The notes beneath the pieces were generated by a model. That model made no database searches, had not been told where the DNA came from, and saw nothing but the letters and a program-made list of their open reading frames with translations. Of a DNA stretch of 64,000 nucleotides, positions 17,661-26,175 are shown piece after piece. Source of the DNA: an uncultured Acidimicrobiales bacterium (GTDB lineage: Bacteria; Actinomycetota; Acidimicrobiia; Acidimicrobiales; SZUA-35); contig CAKZXA010000028.1 in assembly GCA_937922045.1 (NCBI GenBank), forward strand, positions 1-64,000, read 5' to 3'. Numbering within the stretch: the first letter of the stretch is position 1; each line of letters starts with the position of its first letter. Both the position numbers and the translations under genes were made by a program.

Positions 17661-17692
17661 CGAACCCTGAATCGGGCGAACCCTGAATCGGG
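17661..17692 (+). repeat. Perfect 16-bp tandem duplication
   Basis: CGAACCCTGAATCGGG occurs twice back to back (17661-17676 and 17677-17692) in the spacer between the PPOX gene and the P450 gene. Confidence 0.95.
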
Positions 17693-17697
17693 CCTAG

Positions 17698-18912
17698 CTA
17701 GAAGCGCACCCGGACTCGACGAGGACCGCGTACCTGCCCACCGGCCCACGTGACATCCTCAGGGTCGATGATCTCGAACTCGGGGATGCGTTCCATCCAG
17801 GTGCTGATGGCAACGTCCATCTCCAGCCGGGCCAGGTTTGACCCGGCGCAGCGATGGATGCCCGACCCGAAAGCGATGTGGCGGTTGCGGGCCCGGTCGA
17901 TGATGAAGCGCTCAGGTTCCTCGAATGCCTCAGGATCGTGGTTGGCGCCTGGGAAGTTCATGATCACCTTGTCGCCAGGGCACATCTTCACCCCGTTGTA
18001 CTCAACCTCTTCGGTCAGCACGCGAGCCATCGTCACCGGCGAGTAGAACCGTAGGAACTCTTCCAAAGCGGTTGGCATCAGGTCGGGCTCAGCGGCCAGC
18101 CGGTGGCGATCATCGGGATGGGTGGCCAGGTGCCACAGAGCCGAACCGATCGAACTCCACGTTGTGTCGATCCCGGCCACCAACTGGAGGTTGCACATGC
18201 CAACCACGGTCTCAGGCTTGATCGGGTTGCCATCGGGATCGGTGGCGGCCAGAAGATGGGAGATAAGATCGTCGCGGGGATTCTCCTGGCGATCAGCCAC
18301 CTCGGCTCGGAAGAAATCGCGGATCACGTCGCGGTACTTCACGCGAAGCTCGGGCTCGGACAAGCCGAACTCCAGGACGTTGCGAACCCAGAAGGTGAAC
18401 TCGTCGACCCTGGTCTCGTCGACACCGAGAAGGTTGGCGATGACGGCGGCTGGAATCTGTTGGGCGTAGTCGCCGGCAGCGTCGCCCTCACCGTCGTCGA
18501 TGAAGCGGTCGATGAGGTCGTTACATCGACGTTCGGTGAAATCGCGGTGGGCGTCGATCACCTTGGGTGAAAAGTGGGGGAGGAGCAGGCGGCGCGTCCA
18601 GGTGTGGTCAGGCGGATCAGACGTGATCGGAGGGCTGTTGGCTCCGTACTCCTGAAAGACCGGATCGTTGCGCACCGCCTCCGGTAGTGGCACGACAAGA
18701 GGATCGGCCGACGACAGCTCAGGCACCATCTTGGCCAACGCCTGAACATCTTCATAGCGAGTCGGGAGGAAGGAGCTCTGCCGACGTTCGGTGTGAGCGA
18801 TTGGACAGCGCTCCCTCAGCTCGCCCCACACCGCGGTTGGGTCGGTGATGTAGTCGGCATCGAAAATGTCGTAATCGGTTGCCCAGTCGTCCACCGGTTG
18901 CGTGTCGCTCAT
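17698..18912 (-). CDS. Cytochrome P450
   Basis: 404-residue soluble bacterial P450. The I-helix oxygen-binding motif is AGIDTT, the K-helix ExxR is in ALEEFLRFYSP, and the haem loop is FGSGIHRCAGSNLARLE with the thiolate Cys. The general shape resembles steroid- and fatty-acid-type actinobacterial P450s, but the substrate is unknown. ATG 18912 is chosen because TACTAT ends 7 nt upstream (leaderless); other in-frame ATGs at 18921 and 18993 would overlap the promoter or the upstream gene. It lies 47 bp after the SRPBCC-SDR gene, so it may also be read through from the lipid operon. Ferredoxin partners are not nearby. Confidence 0.92.
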   Translation of the reverse strand: MSDTQPVDDWATDYDIFDADYITDPTAVWGELRERCPIAHTERRQSSFLPTRYEDVQALAKMVPELSSADPLVVPLPEAVRNDPVFQEYGANSPPITSDPPDHTWTRRLLLPHFSPKVIDAHRDFTERRCNDLIDRFIDDGEGDAAGDYAQQIPAAVIANLLGVDETRVDEFTFWVRNVLEFGLSEPELRVKYRDVIRDFFRAEVADRQENPRDDLISHLLAATDPDGNPIKPETVVGMCNLQLVAGIDTTWSSIGSALWHLATHPDDRHRLAAEPDLMPTALEEFLRFYSPVTMARVLTEEVEYNGVKMCPGDKVIMNFPGANHDPEAFEEPERFIIDRARNRHIAFGSGIHRCAGSNLARLEMDVAISTWMERIPEFEIIDPEDVTWAGGQVRGPRRVRVRF

Positions 18913-18919
18913 GTCGTAC

Positions 18920-18925
18920 ATAGTA
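18920..18925 (-). promoter_or_regulatory. -10 hexamer TACTAT of the P450 gene (leaderless)
   Basis: On the minus strand TACTAT is followed after 7 nt by the ATG at 18912. Confidence 0.6.
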
Positions 18926-18959
18926 AAGGAGCGCGCTGGTTGGCGACCAATTGGGCGAA

Positions 18960-20399
18960 TTAGAGGCCTGAACGTTCGGTGACCCAGCGCCATAAACGTT
19001 CACGCCGTTCGGGTGTATCGGTGCGGCGGGTTGTCGGCAGCTTGTGGATCGATCGCGGCCGACGGTCGTGCCAGAAGACGCCGCTTGAGGTCAAAGGATT
19101 CGGATCGGCCGCCAGCCACACGAGCGTGTCGGCCCCCTGTTCTGGCGTGCGAAGTAGCGGCCCCATGATGGCGGCGAAGGTGGGTAGAGCGGCGTCGACG
19201 CCGGGGGTGTCGGCCCAGCCCGGATGTACGGCGTGGAACACGATGTCGAGGTCGGGGAATCGCCTTGCCCACATCTCGTTGAGAGTCGCCTGTGCTCGTT
19301 TAGCCCGAGCGTACTGTTCGGTGCCGTTGTAGTCGGCGGGAGCCATCTCAAGTTTGTCGACCGAGAGCGGTGCGCCGTACATGCCACCGGAAGACATGGT
19401 TATGACGCGACCCGAGCCGGAAGCCGATAGTCGATCGAGTAGCAGGCTGGTCAGAAGGAAGGGTCCAACGACCTGGCTAGCGACGGTTGCTTCGGTGCCG
19501 TCGGCGATCTCCGACCGTTCCACGCTCAGGGCCCCGGCGTTGTGTATGAGCACGTCGAGACGATCATGGTCGGCGAGCACCCGTGCGGCCAAGGCCCGGA
19601 CCTGGTCGTAGTCGCCCATGTCGGCCGCCACCTCGCTGATCGACCGGTTCCCCGTCTCGGCCACGATCTCGTCCACAACCTTGGTGTTGCGTTGCTCCGA
19701 CCGGCCGACGAGAATCAGGGTCGCCCCGCAGCGGGCCAATTGTGTTGCCGCCGCCCGGCCCAACCCCGACGTCGCTCCGGTGACCACAACGACCTTGCCT
19801 TCCAGGTCATAGCCATCGAGCGAGGTCCACGATTCGAGCCGCTTCCGCACGTCGTAGCCGACGCGCGTGAAGCTCGGCACGATCGGGGTTTCGACGATCT
19901 TGTCGACGAGATTTGCAACCACACCCGAATCCGCCGCTGCACCGTTCTTTCCGACGGTAGCGACGAGCTCGCCATCGAGGGCGGTCGCGAGTCCGGCGGC
20001 TGCCTTGTCGCCGATGCGGTCGAAGAAGGGCGCTAGAAATGGGTCGGCTATGCCCAGTGGACCGTTCAACGCCAGTTCGGCCTCGTAGGTCACGAGCGCC
20101 CCGGTGTCGGTCGCTTCGACCGTCACGACGTCATAGGACATGAGCATCCGACTCTCCGCCCGTACCGCGAAACGTTCGCGGTCGACATACTCAACTATGG
20201 TGTATCGCAGCGTAAGCTCTCCCTTGAGAGAGTCGACGCCGACCTCGTATTCAGCGCCGACACCAGGGCCAGAACCAGCCACCTGTTCGGCGGATCGCAC
20301 CCCTGGGTCCCAGGAGGCAACGTTGGCGAAATCGGCTAGGTAGCCGAAGGCTTGCTCGGCCGAGAGGGGAGTGCGGACCTGGGCGCGATAGGTGGTCAT
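18960..20399 (-). CDS. SRPBCC-SDR fusion dehydrogenase
   Basis: 479-residue fusion. Residues about 1-150 form an SRPBCC/polyketide-cyclase-like lipid-binding fold (MTTYRAQVRTPLSAEQAFGYLADF, WDPGVRSAE). After a linker, residues about 185-470 are a short-chain dehydrogenase with the nucleotide motif TGATSGLG, the NAG motif, SSGGMYG and the catalytic YARAK (YxxxK). The SDR part resembles DHRS12-like enzymes. The start overlaps the CFA-synthase stop in ATGA, so the two are translationally coupled. The SRPBCC domain could present a lipid intermediate to the dehydrogenase; the reaction is inferred only from the operon. Confidence 0.88.
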   Translation of the reverse strand: MTTYRAQVRTPLSAEQAFGYLADFANVASWDPGVRSAEQVAGSGPGVGAEYEVGVDSLKGELTLRYTIVEYVDRERFAVRAESRMLMSYDVVTVEATDTGALVTYEAELALNGPLGIADPFLAPFFDRIGDKAAAGLATALDGELVATVGKNGAAADSGVVANLVDKIVETPIVPSFTRVGYDVRKRLESWTSLDGYDLEGKVVVVTGATSGLGRAAATQLARCGATLILVGRSEQRNTKVVDEIVAETGNRSISEVAADMGDYDQVRALAARVLADHDRLDVLIHNAGALSVERSEIADGTEATVASQVVGPFLLTSLLLDRLSASGSGRVITMSSGGMYGAPLSVDKLEMAPADYNGTEQYARAKRAQATLNEMWARRFPDLDIVFHAVHPGWADTPGVDAALPTFAAIMGPLLRTPEQGADTLVWLAADPNPLTSSGVFWHDRRPRSIHKLPTTRRTDTPERRERLWRWVTERSGL

Positions 20400-21790
20400 G
20401 GTGCTCCAGAAACGTAGGGATGCGATGGGCGGAGATTGACGGTGCGGCTTGGGGTGAGACCATCGGGTCGCCAATCGGGCCCGGCGATGATGATCTGATT
20501 GAGGGTGCAAGCGCGTTCGGTGAATCCAGCCTCACAGTAGGCCAGGTAGAAGTGCCACAACCGACAGAAGCGATCATCGAGCCCGAGCTGGTTCATCTTG
20601 CCCGGATCTGAGGCGACGTTTTCTTCAAACCGTCGCCGCCACCGCCGCAATGTCTCGGCGTAGTGGGCTGACAGATCTTCTACGTCGATGATCTGGAGGT
20701 TGGTGGCGCGGGCCAGCGACGATGAGATGGCTCCGATCGAGGGAAGTTGACCGCCGGGAAACACGAACCTCCGAATGAAATCTTCGGTGTTCTTGACCCG
20801 CTCGAACCGCTTGTCTGGAACGCAGATTGCTTGAAGTCCTACGAGGCCGTCTGGTTGTAGGCACCGTTCGATCGTGGCGAAGAAGCGATCGTAGTCGCGC
20901 CAGTTCACGGCCTCAATCATCTCGACCGAAACCATCCGGTCGAACGAGCCCGACAGGTCACGCCAATCATGGTCGAGAAGTTGAACCCGATCATCGAGAC
21001 CGGCGGTTCGCACCCGCTGCTTGGCCTCTGCCAGCTGTGCGGCCGAGATGGTGGTTGTGGCAATGCTGCACCCGGTTTGGGAAGCTGCCCGGATCGCCAT
21101 CCCACCCCAACCCGTGCCGATCTCCAACAGCTTGTGCCCGGCCTCGACCCCGAGCTTGGCCAGCAGGCGATCGTATTTGGCCAGGCTTGCGTCGAACAAT
21201 GACATGCCGGGTCGTTCGAAAACCGCAGAGGAGTAGGTCATGGTCTCGTCGAGAAAAGAGGCGAAGAACTCGTTGCCCAGGTCGTAGTGAGAGGCAATGT
21301 CGTCGCGATTGCGGCGGCGGCCGCGGCGAGGCATCAGACGGCGTAGCTGGTTGGTGACGGGACCGTACAGGTTTCTCGCCCGATTGCGTAGATCATCGAG
21401 CGGGCCAAGGTTACGGCTGATGATGCGTACGATCGTGGTTGGGTCGTCGCTGAACCACCAACCTTCGATAAAGCCACGGCCTAGGCCGATCGATCCCTCC
21501 ACCACCAAGGCCGTCCACGCCCTGGCATCCACGATGGTTAGATCACCTTCTAATGGCTTGTCTCCCGCCACCCCGCTGATGGACGGACCAAACCGACGCG
21601 ACCAGGGTGCGGCACCGGGAAGGCGCTCGTTGATGACCAGGGTGTCGCTCGACATCTTTTCCAGCGCTGCCATGACGAGGCGGCGGGCCGCGTCGGGTGG
21701 AAATCTATCGACACGAGCATTGCCGCGACGGCTTACGTCGAGCAGGCGCGGCTGTCCTTGGTCGTTGCGGCTTGAAAGGTGGTCGGTCAT
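20396..21790 (-). CDS. Cyclopropane-fatty-acyl-phospholipid synthase-family SAM methyltransferase
   Basis: 464-residue CFA synthase. The N-terminal domain carries LVVEGSIGLGRGFIEGWW and the catalytic C-terminal domain has DIASHYDLGNEFFASFLDETMTYSSA, the SAM motif LLEIGTGWGGMAIRAA, and VSVEMIEAVNWRDYD. It transfers a methyl(ene) group from SAM to an unsaturated acyl chain of membrane phospholipid. It is coupled by ATGA overlaps to both DUF1365 upstream and SRPBCC-SDR downstream. FAD-oxidase/DUF1365/CFA-type sets occur in several phyla; in Rhodobacter, related genes belong to the singlet-oxygen response and affect furan or trans fatty acids. The actual product here is unknown. Confidence 0.93.
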   Translation of the reverse strand: MTDHLSSRNDQGQPRLLDVSRRGNARVDRFPPDAARRLVMAALEKMSSDTLVINERLPGAAPWSRRFGPSISGVAGDKPLEGDLTIVDARAWTALVVEGSIGLGRGFIEGWWFSDDPTTIVRIISRNLGPLDDLRNRARNLYGPVTNQLRRLMPRRGRRRNRDDIASHYDLGNEFFASFLDETMTYSSAVFERPGMSLFDASLAKYDRLLAKLGVEAGHKLLEIGTGWGGMAIRAASQTGCSIATTTISAAQLAEAKQRVRTAGLDDRVQLLDHDWRDLSGSFDRMVSVEMIEAVNWRDYDRFFATIERCLQPDGLVGLQAICVPDKRFERVKNTEDFIRRFVFPGGQLPSIGAISSSLARATNLQIIDVEDLSAHYAETLRRWRRRFEENVASDPGKMNQLGLDDRFCRLWHFYLAYCEAGFTERACTLNQIIIAGPDWRPDGLTPSRTVNLRPSHPYVSGAP

Positions 21791-22632
21791 GGAAGGTCGC
21801 TCCTGTCTCGCTCATGGTGGGGTTGTTCTGGTCTGGGTGGTTTTGGCTCGCGCTTTGGGTGCGGACGGAACCGCACGCGCTTCGCTGTCAGGCGGGCGGC
21901 CTGTCCATGAATCCCAGCACTCACACGATGGGTTGAGAGCCCTGCCGATCGAAGGGAATGGCCAAGCGTTTGACGGCTGGCCGGCGACCTGGTCAACCGA
22001 AGACGGGTGTGCAAGATCGGCGAGGTCGGTTGACTACCTCTGGCCTGGGCACCTCCGGCTGGCGAAGGGACGACGTCGAGGGTGATATCGAGATGGCCGT
22101 CCAAACTTTTGACGCCAAGGTCATAGGAGTAATCCATCTCAAGAAAAGGGGAGACGTGAAGCGTCTTCTCGAAGCTGGTGCACAGCCAATCGCCGTCCCG
22201 AACCAGTGCCAACGCGTACCAGGTGCGCTCTTTCCAGGGGGTGTTCGTAACCTCAAGCACCGTGGCTACGGGGTCGTCCTGACCCTTGTCCCAGATGAAG
22301 TAGACGGTGATGGGATTGAAGAGCCATCCCCACCGACGTGGCTGGCTGAGCATGCGCACCGGGCCTGACGGCCGGTAGCCGAGCACGGGAGTTAACGCAG
22401 CGCAGGCCTGATCGTTCAACGAACCCTCGGCGGTAAGCCCGTAGTCGCCCCGGACGAACCGAACAGCTGCTGGTCGGTTTGCCGACCAGGCCGGATGATG
22501 GCTGAACACGTCGTTGGGACGGTCGGGGTCGAGCCAGACGTGGGACACGTCGTAGGTGAAGCTGTGCTGCTTCGGTCGTGTGCGTCGGTGCACGACGATC
22601 CCTTCGGCAAGGCCGACCGGGTCCGGATTCAC
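21787..22632 (-). CDS. DUF1365 family protein
   Basis: 281-residue DUF1365 protein (VVHRRTRPKQHSFTYDVSHVWLD, YRPSGPVRMLSQPRRWGWLFNPITVYFIWD, FHVSPFL-like segment FEKTLHVSPFLEMDYSY). It starts with an ATG that overlaps the FAD-oxidase stop by 4 bp and ends overlapping the CFA-synthase start. The family almost always accompanies CFA-type methyltransferases and FAD amine-oxidase-like proteins, so it should act in the same lipid modification. Its reaction is not established. The C-terminal ~70 residues are Pro/Arg-rich and probably disordered. Confidence 0.9.
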   Translation of the reverse strand: MNPDPVGLAEGIVVHRRTRPKQHSFTYDVSHVWLDPDRPNDVFSHHPAWSANRPAAVRFVRGDYGLTAEGSLNDQACAALTPVLGYRPSGPVRMLSQPRRWGWLFNPITVYFIWDKGQDDPVATVLEVTNTPWKERTWYALALVRDGDWLCTSFEKTLHVSPFLEMDYSYDLGVKSLDGHLDITLDVVPSPAGGAQARGSQPTSPILHTRLRLTRSPASRQTLGHSLRSAGLSTHRVSAGIHGQAARLTAKRVRFRPHPKREPKPPRPEQPHHERDRSDLP

Positions 22633-23936
22633 CAGTCGCTCCCGAGTTTGCGAGCGACCCGGATGGCGGAGACGAAGCCGTCCTCGTGGAAGCCGTAGCC
22701 CCAGTAGGCGCCGCAGAAGTGTGTGTTGTCGTGCCCATCGATTTCGTCGAATCGCCGCTGGGCTGCGATGGCTTGGGGCGTGAAGACAGGGTGGGCGTAG
22801 TCGATCCGAGGATGGAGCGGGTGCCCGACCTGGTCGTGGCTATTGAGGCTCACGAGGTAACGGGCCGATCCGGGCAGACGCTGAAGGGTGGTGAGATCGT
22901 AGGTCAAGGTGGCGCCGTCGCCATCCTGGCCGGGAGGTTGGCACGTATAGTTCCACGCAGCCCACGCTCGCCGTTTCGGCGACAATATCGAGGTGTCGCT
23001 GTGCAAGGTTGCGGTGTTGGGCTGGTAGCCGATGGCGCCGAGGATCTCGGTTTCGGTTGGCGAAGGGTCGGCCAGCAGAGCGAGGGCTTGGTCGCTATGG
23101 CAGGCGAAGACTACCCGGTCGAACTGTTGGCGGCCGGGGTTTGCGCCTCCGAAGGTGATGCTTACCGCACCGCTTGGGTTGGTATCACTGTTGGGGCCTC
23201 GCTCCACACGCAGCACCGGGGTAGCGGAGCGGAGCTCGCCCTTGAGGCGCTTTCTTATCGCTTCGACATAGACGCGGCTACCGCCGGGGATAGAGCGCCA
23301 TTGGGGCCGATCGTTGATGCCGAGCAGCCCGTGGTTGGCTAGGAAACGAAAGAGGCTGGTAGCGGGGAAGGCGTCGAACGTTTCGGGATCCGCCGACCAT
23401 ACGGAGGCTCCCATGGGGATGAGGTGGTGGTTGATGAAAGGCGATGAGTACCGGCCAGCGACGAGAAATTCGGCCAGGGTAGTGTCGTCTTCCTCGGTGT
23501 TGCCGGTCGTAGCTTCTAGGTGTGCGTTGGCATTCCGGTAGAACCGCACGATGTCGAACACCATGCGCCACATGGCGGGTCGTACGACGTTGACCGGGTC
23601 GGCCAGCAGGGTTGCCAGGCTGGTGGCGCGGTAGGTGAAGAGACGGTTCGAGCCACCGAAGTTGCGGTCGGTAACAGCGAAGCTCATTTCCGTGTCCTGC
23701 GTCGGCACATCCAACTCGTCGAAGAGCCTGGTCAGGTTCGGGTAGTTCCGGTCGTTGTGGACGATAAAGCCGGTGTCGATAGCGAGGCTGCCTGCGGCCT
23801 CATCCTCCACATCGATCGTGTTGGAATGGCCGCCAAACCGATCGTCAGCCTCGAAGACGACAACATCGTGGAGCGCGTCAAGAAGATAGGCGGTTCCCAA
23901 TCCGGCAATACCAGATCCGACGACGGCGATCCTCAC
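22629..23936 (-). CDS. FAD-dependent amine-oxidase-like oxidoreductase of the lipid-modification operon
   Basis: 435-residue flavoprotein with an N-terminal dinucleotide motif (IAVVGSGIAGLGTAYLL), FEADDRFGGHSNT and IDTGFIVHNDRNYPNL, and a C-terminal FAD contact (FCGAYWGYGFHEDGFVSAIRVA). This matches the amine-oxidase-like proteins paired with DUF1365 and CFA synthase. They are thought to dehydrogenate or oxidise acyl chains of membrane lipids. The start is a GTG at 23936. The promoter lies in the 33-bp gap to the divergent PhyH gene. It heads a tightly overlapping operon of four genes running to 18960. Confidence 0.9.
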   Translation of the reverse strand: MRIAVVGSGIAGLGTAYLLDALHDVVVFEADDRFGGHSNTIDVEDEAAGSLAIDTGFIVHNDRNYPNLTRLFDELDVPTQDTEMSFAVTDRNFGGSNRLFTYRATSLATLLADPVNVVRPAMWRMVFDIVRFYRNANAHLEATTGNTEEDDTTLAEFLVAGRYSSPFINHHLIPMGASVWSADPETFDAFPATSLFRFLANHGLLGINDRPQWRSIPGGSRVYVEAIRKRLKGELRSATPVLRVERGPNSDTNPSGAVSITFGGANPGRQQFDRVVFACHSDQALALLADPSPTETEILGAIGYQPNTATLHSDTSILSPKRRAWAAWNYTCQPPGQDGDGATLTYDLTTLQRLPGSARYLVSLNSHDQVGHPLHPRIDYAHPVFTPQAIAAQRRFDEIDGHDNTHFCGAYWGYGFHEDGFVSAIRVARKLGSDW

Positions 23937-23969
23937 ATCTCTCTACTACGTTAACGGTGTGCCCTACGG

Positions 23970-24860
23970 ATGCGAAGTCACGTAATGAGCTCGACTTTAG
24001 AGATCGGCGACGAAGACCGGGAGCGGTTCGACCGTGACGGTTTCTTGATTGTTGAGGGACTGCTCGGCACCGACCGTCTGCCCGAGCTCCACGCGGCCTT
24101 CGACGATCTCTTCAATGGGGTATTCGAGACCGGTATTCGGCCCGACGAGGTCAACTGGCAGACCGCCACCGGTGATCCTTCGCTGACCCGCCAGATCTGC
24201 AATGGTTGGAAGGCCAACCGGGCCATCGAGCGCGTTGTCCTCGATCGAGCCTATGGCCGTGCCATCGGTGCGTTGAGCGGATGGTCATCGGTGCGCGTCA
24301 TGATCGACAATGTGTTGTGGAAGCCGCCCGGTGCTCGTTCGTTGGGGTTCCATCAGGACAGCGCCTACCTCGACTGGTTCCGGCCCAACGATCTCGTCAC
24401 GCTCTGGATCGCGCTCGATGCAACGACGGCTCGTGGCGGCACACTCGAACTCGTGACTGGCTCGCACCGCTGGCACCGAGACGGCCGTACCGGTGACTTC
24501 CACGGACCCGAAGACTACCGCCAACCGATGCGAGAGACGGCGGCGGCGGAAGGCCTGGACGAGTCGAGCTTGAAGGCCAGTATCGTGCCGGTGCAGGTGA
24601 AGGCTGGCGGCGGTTCGTTCCACCACGGTTGGACATGGCACGGTTCGGGACCGAACGACGGTTCAGCGCCACGCCGAGCACTCGTGCTTCATGCCATGCG
24701 GGGCGACGTCGAGTATGTTCCGGAGCGTTTCGGAAGTGGCATCGGGCCGATCTATGGCCGCTATCGACGGCTCACCGACAACCTGCTCGACGAGAACCAC
24801 TTCCCGGTTCTTTGGAGCGAGAACGGCTATCGAAGTCCCGGTCTCGACCAACGAGACTAG
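23970..24860 (+). CDS. Phytanoyl-CoA dioxygenase (PhyH) family protein
   Basis: 296-residue Fe(II)/2-oxoglutarate oxygenase. It shows the HxD iron ligands in LGFHQDSAYLDWF (about residue 120), the distal His in SFHHGWTWHGSGPN and a nearby Arg for 2-oxoglutarate. Typical substrates are branched acyl-CoAs or small metabolites; this one is unassigned. ATG 23970 is used; an alternative ATG at 23985 (MSSTLEIG) is equally plausible. It is divergent from the lipid operon with only about 33 bp between starts, so it may share regulation with those genes. Confidence 0.88.
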   Translation: MRSHVMSSTLEIGDEDRERFDRDGFLIVEGLLGTDRLPELHAAFDDLFNGVFETGIRPDEVNWQTATGDPSLTRQICNGWKANRAIERVVLDRAYGRAIGALSGWSSVRVMIDNVLWKPPGARSLGFHQDSAYLDWFRPNDLVTLWIALDATTARGGTLELVTGSHRWHRDGRTGDFHGPEDYRQPMRETAAAEGLDESSLKASIVPVQVKAGGGSFHHGWTWHGSGPNDGSAPRRALVLHAMRGDVEYVPERFGSGIGPIYGRYRRLTDNLLDENHFPVLWSENGYRSPGLDQRD

Positions 24861-25062
24861 ATCAGCGTCTTGCGGAGGCGGGTCCCCCGAGACACGGCTT
24901 GGATGCAGACCGTGTCCGGGGGTGTGCTCGCCTACCGGCAGGCACTGCGATCCAGAATGTCCGACGCTCGAAGAGCGACGGAACACTAGTGAATCGCCGC
25001 ACCCCTAAAACGTCGCTTTCGTCTGCGATTCGACGGCCACGAAAGAAAAAGCTGCGTTGCCC

Positions 25063-26175
25063 TCAGTCGATGGTGAGCTGGCTCGGATGAGTAGATGTTC
25101 CATAGGCCAGCCACACATCGGTCGTCGCCAGCGAATCAGGGGCCACAACCCGTAGTCGTAGCGTTCCATCGTCTTTCAGCTTTCTGTTGATCGAACCGAG
25201 ATCGACGACGGCGGATGTGAAATCTGACGTCGCCGTGCCGCTCCACGAGCCCGTACCGAGCACGGTGCACCGTCGATCACAGACCGCCAGCTCCACCGAA
25301 ATACCGATGGTCTCGCCCGCCTTCATGTCTTTCGCCGCCACGCTAAGGCTCAGCTGCACCTGGCGAAGCCTCCGTTCACCGATGTCATCGTCATCGAAGG
25401 GCCAGACCCAATCCTGGTGCGTCGTTGGATCATCTCCGGAGAGCCCATCGGCATCCCTGGCCAGCAGCAGGCCAGGAGCGTCATCGCGGTCGGTGTCGTA
25501 GTTGGCCAGAGTTTCAGATCGGCCCACTCGGGACTTGAGCGGCAGCTCCGAAGAGGAAGCCTGGTCACCGGAGCCCCTGGAGCGAAGGTAGAGCGTATGT
25601 CTCGCAGGCTCGGCGACAACCGTTGTGGTCGAACCCTCGGTTTTCTCGGTCGGCCGGTCGTTTGGCGTGCTGGCTGAGGTTGTGCTCGACGAAGGGTCGC
25701 TGATCGACGTCGATCCTGGTGCCAACGATGCATCTGGGGAATCATCGAAGCCCACCGCGCCGGTCGTGCTGACGACGAGCACCCCTGCTGTGCTGCTCGT
25801 TGCTGTGTCGTTTGCAGGCTTGGTGATGGTCGGATTCAAGCTCGTGGTGGTATTCGCTGGCCCCTTGAAGCCTGCGGCGTTTTCGGCGCTGAGCTCGGCT
25901 GTGGTCGGGGTGCTGGCCGCACCGACGAGCGGTGAGGCGGCGGTGATCTCGTGGCGATCGTTGGTGGCCAGCATGGAAGCGCCGAGGGCGCCGCCAACCA
26001 AGAGCGTTGCTCCGACGAGCCATCGTCGGTTTACCGTCGCTGATCGGCCGATCCGCATGGCTCGCGGGCCAAGAGCGCTATCGAGCTCAACGATGTGAGT
26101 GTCGCGAGCTTCACTGCGCACCTGCAGGCCACGGTTCGTTGCGTTCAGCCGCTCAGCTAGCTCCTCATCGTTCAT
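25063..26175 (-). CDS. Putative membrane anti-sigma factor with large extracytoplasmic domain
   Basis: 370-residue protein encoded right after the ECF sigma gene with an 11-bp overlap. Residues about 1-50 are cytoplasmic (MNDEELAERLNATNRG), one TM helix follows (RRWLVGATLLVGGALGASMLA, about 52-72), then about 130 residues rich in Ser/Thr/Ala/Pro and a C-terminal domain of about 140 residues. That domain looks like a secreted beta-sandwich (LSLSVAAKDMKAGETIGISVEL, two Cys in CDRRC, then LRLRVVAPDSLATTDVWLAYG). No classical zinc-binding anti-sigma motif (HxxxCxxC) is visible. The anti-sigma role is inferred from gene order and topology. Start 26175 is chosen because the longer open frame to 26775 is antisense-style noise inside the sigma gene. 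Confidence 0.75.
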   Translation of the reverse strand: MNDEELAERLNATNRGLQVRSEARDTHIVELDSALGPRAMRIGRSATVNRRWLVGATLLVGGALGASMLATNDRHEITAASPLVGAASTPTTAELSAENAAGFKGPANTTTSLNPTITKPANDTATSSTAGVLVVSTTGAVGFDDSPDASLAPGSTSISDPSSSTTSASTPNDRPTEKTEGSTTTVVAEPARHTLYLRSRGSGDQASSSELPLKSRVGRSETLANYDTDRDDAPGLLLARDADGLSGDDPTTHQDWVWPFDDDDIGERRLRQVQLSLSVAAKDMKAGETIGISVELAVCDRRCTVLGTGSWSGTATSDFTSAVVDLGSINRKLKDDGTLRLRVVAPDSLATTDVWLAYGTSTHPSQLTID

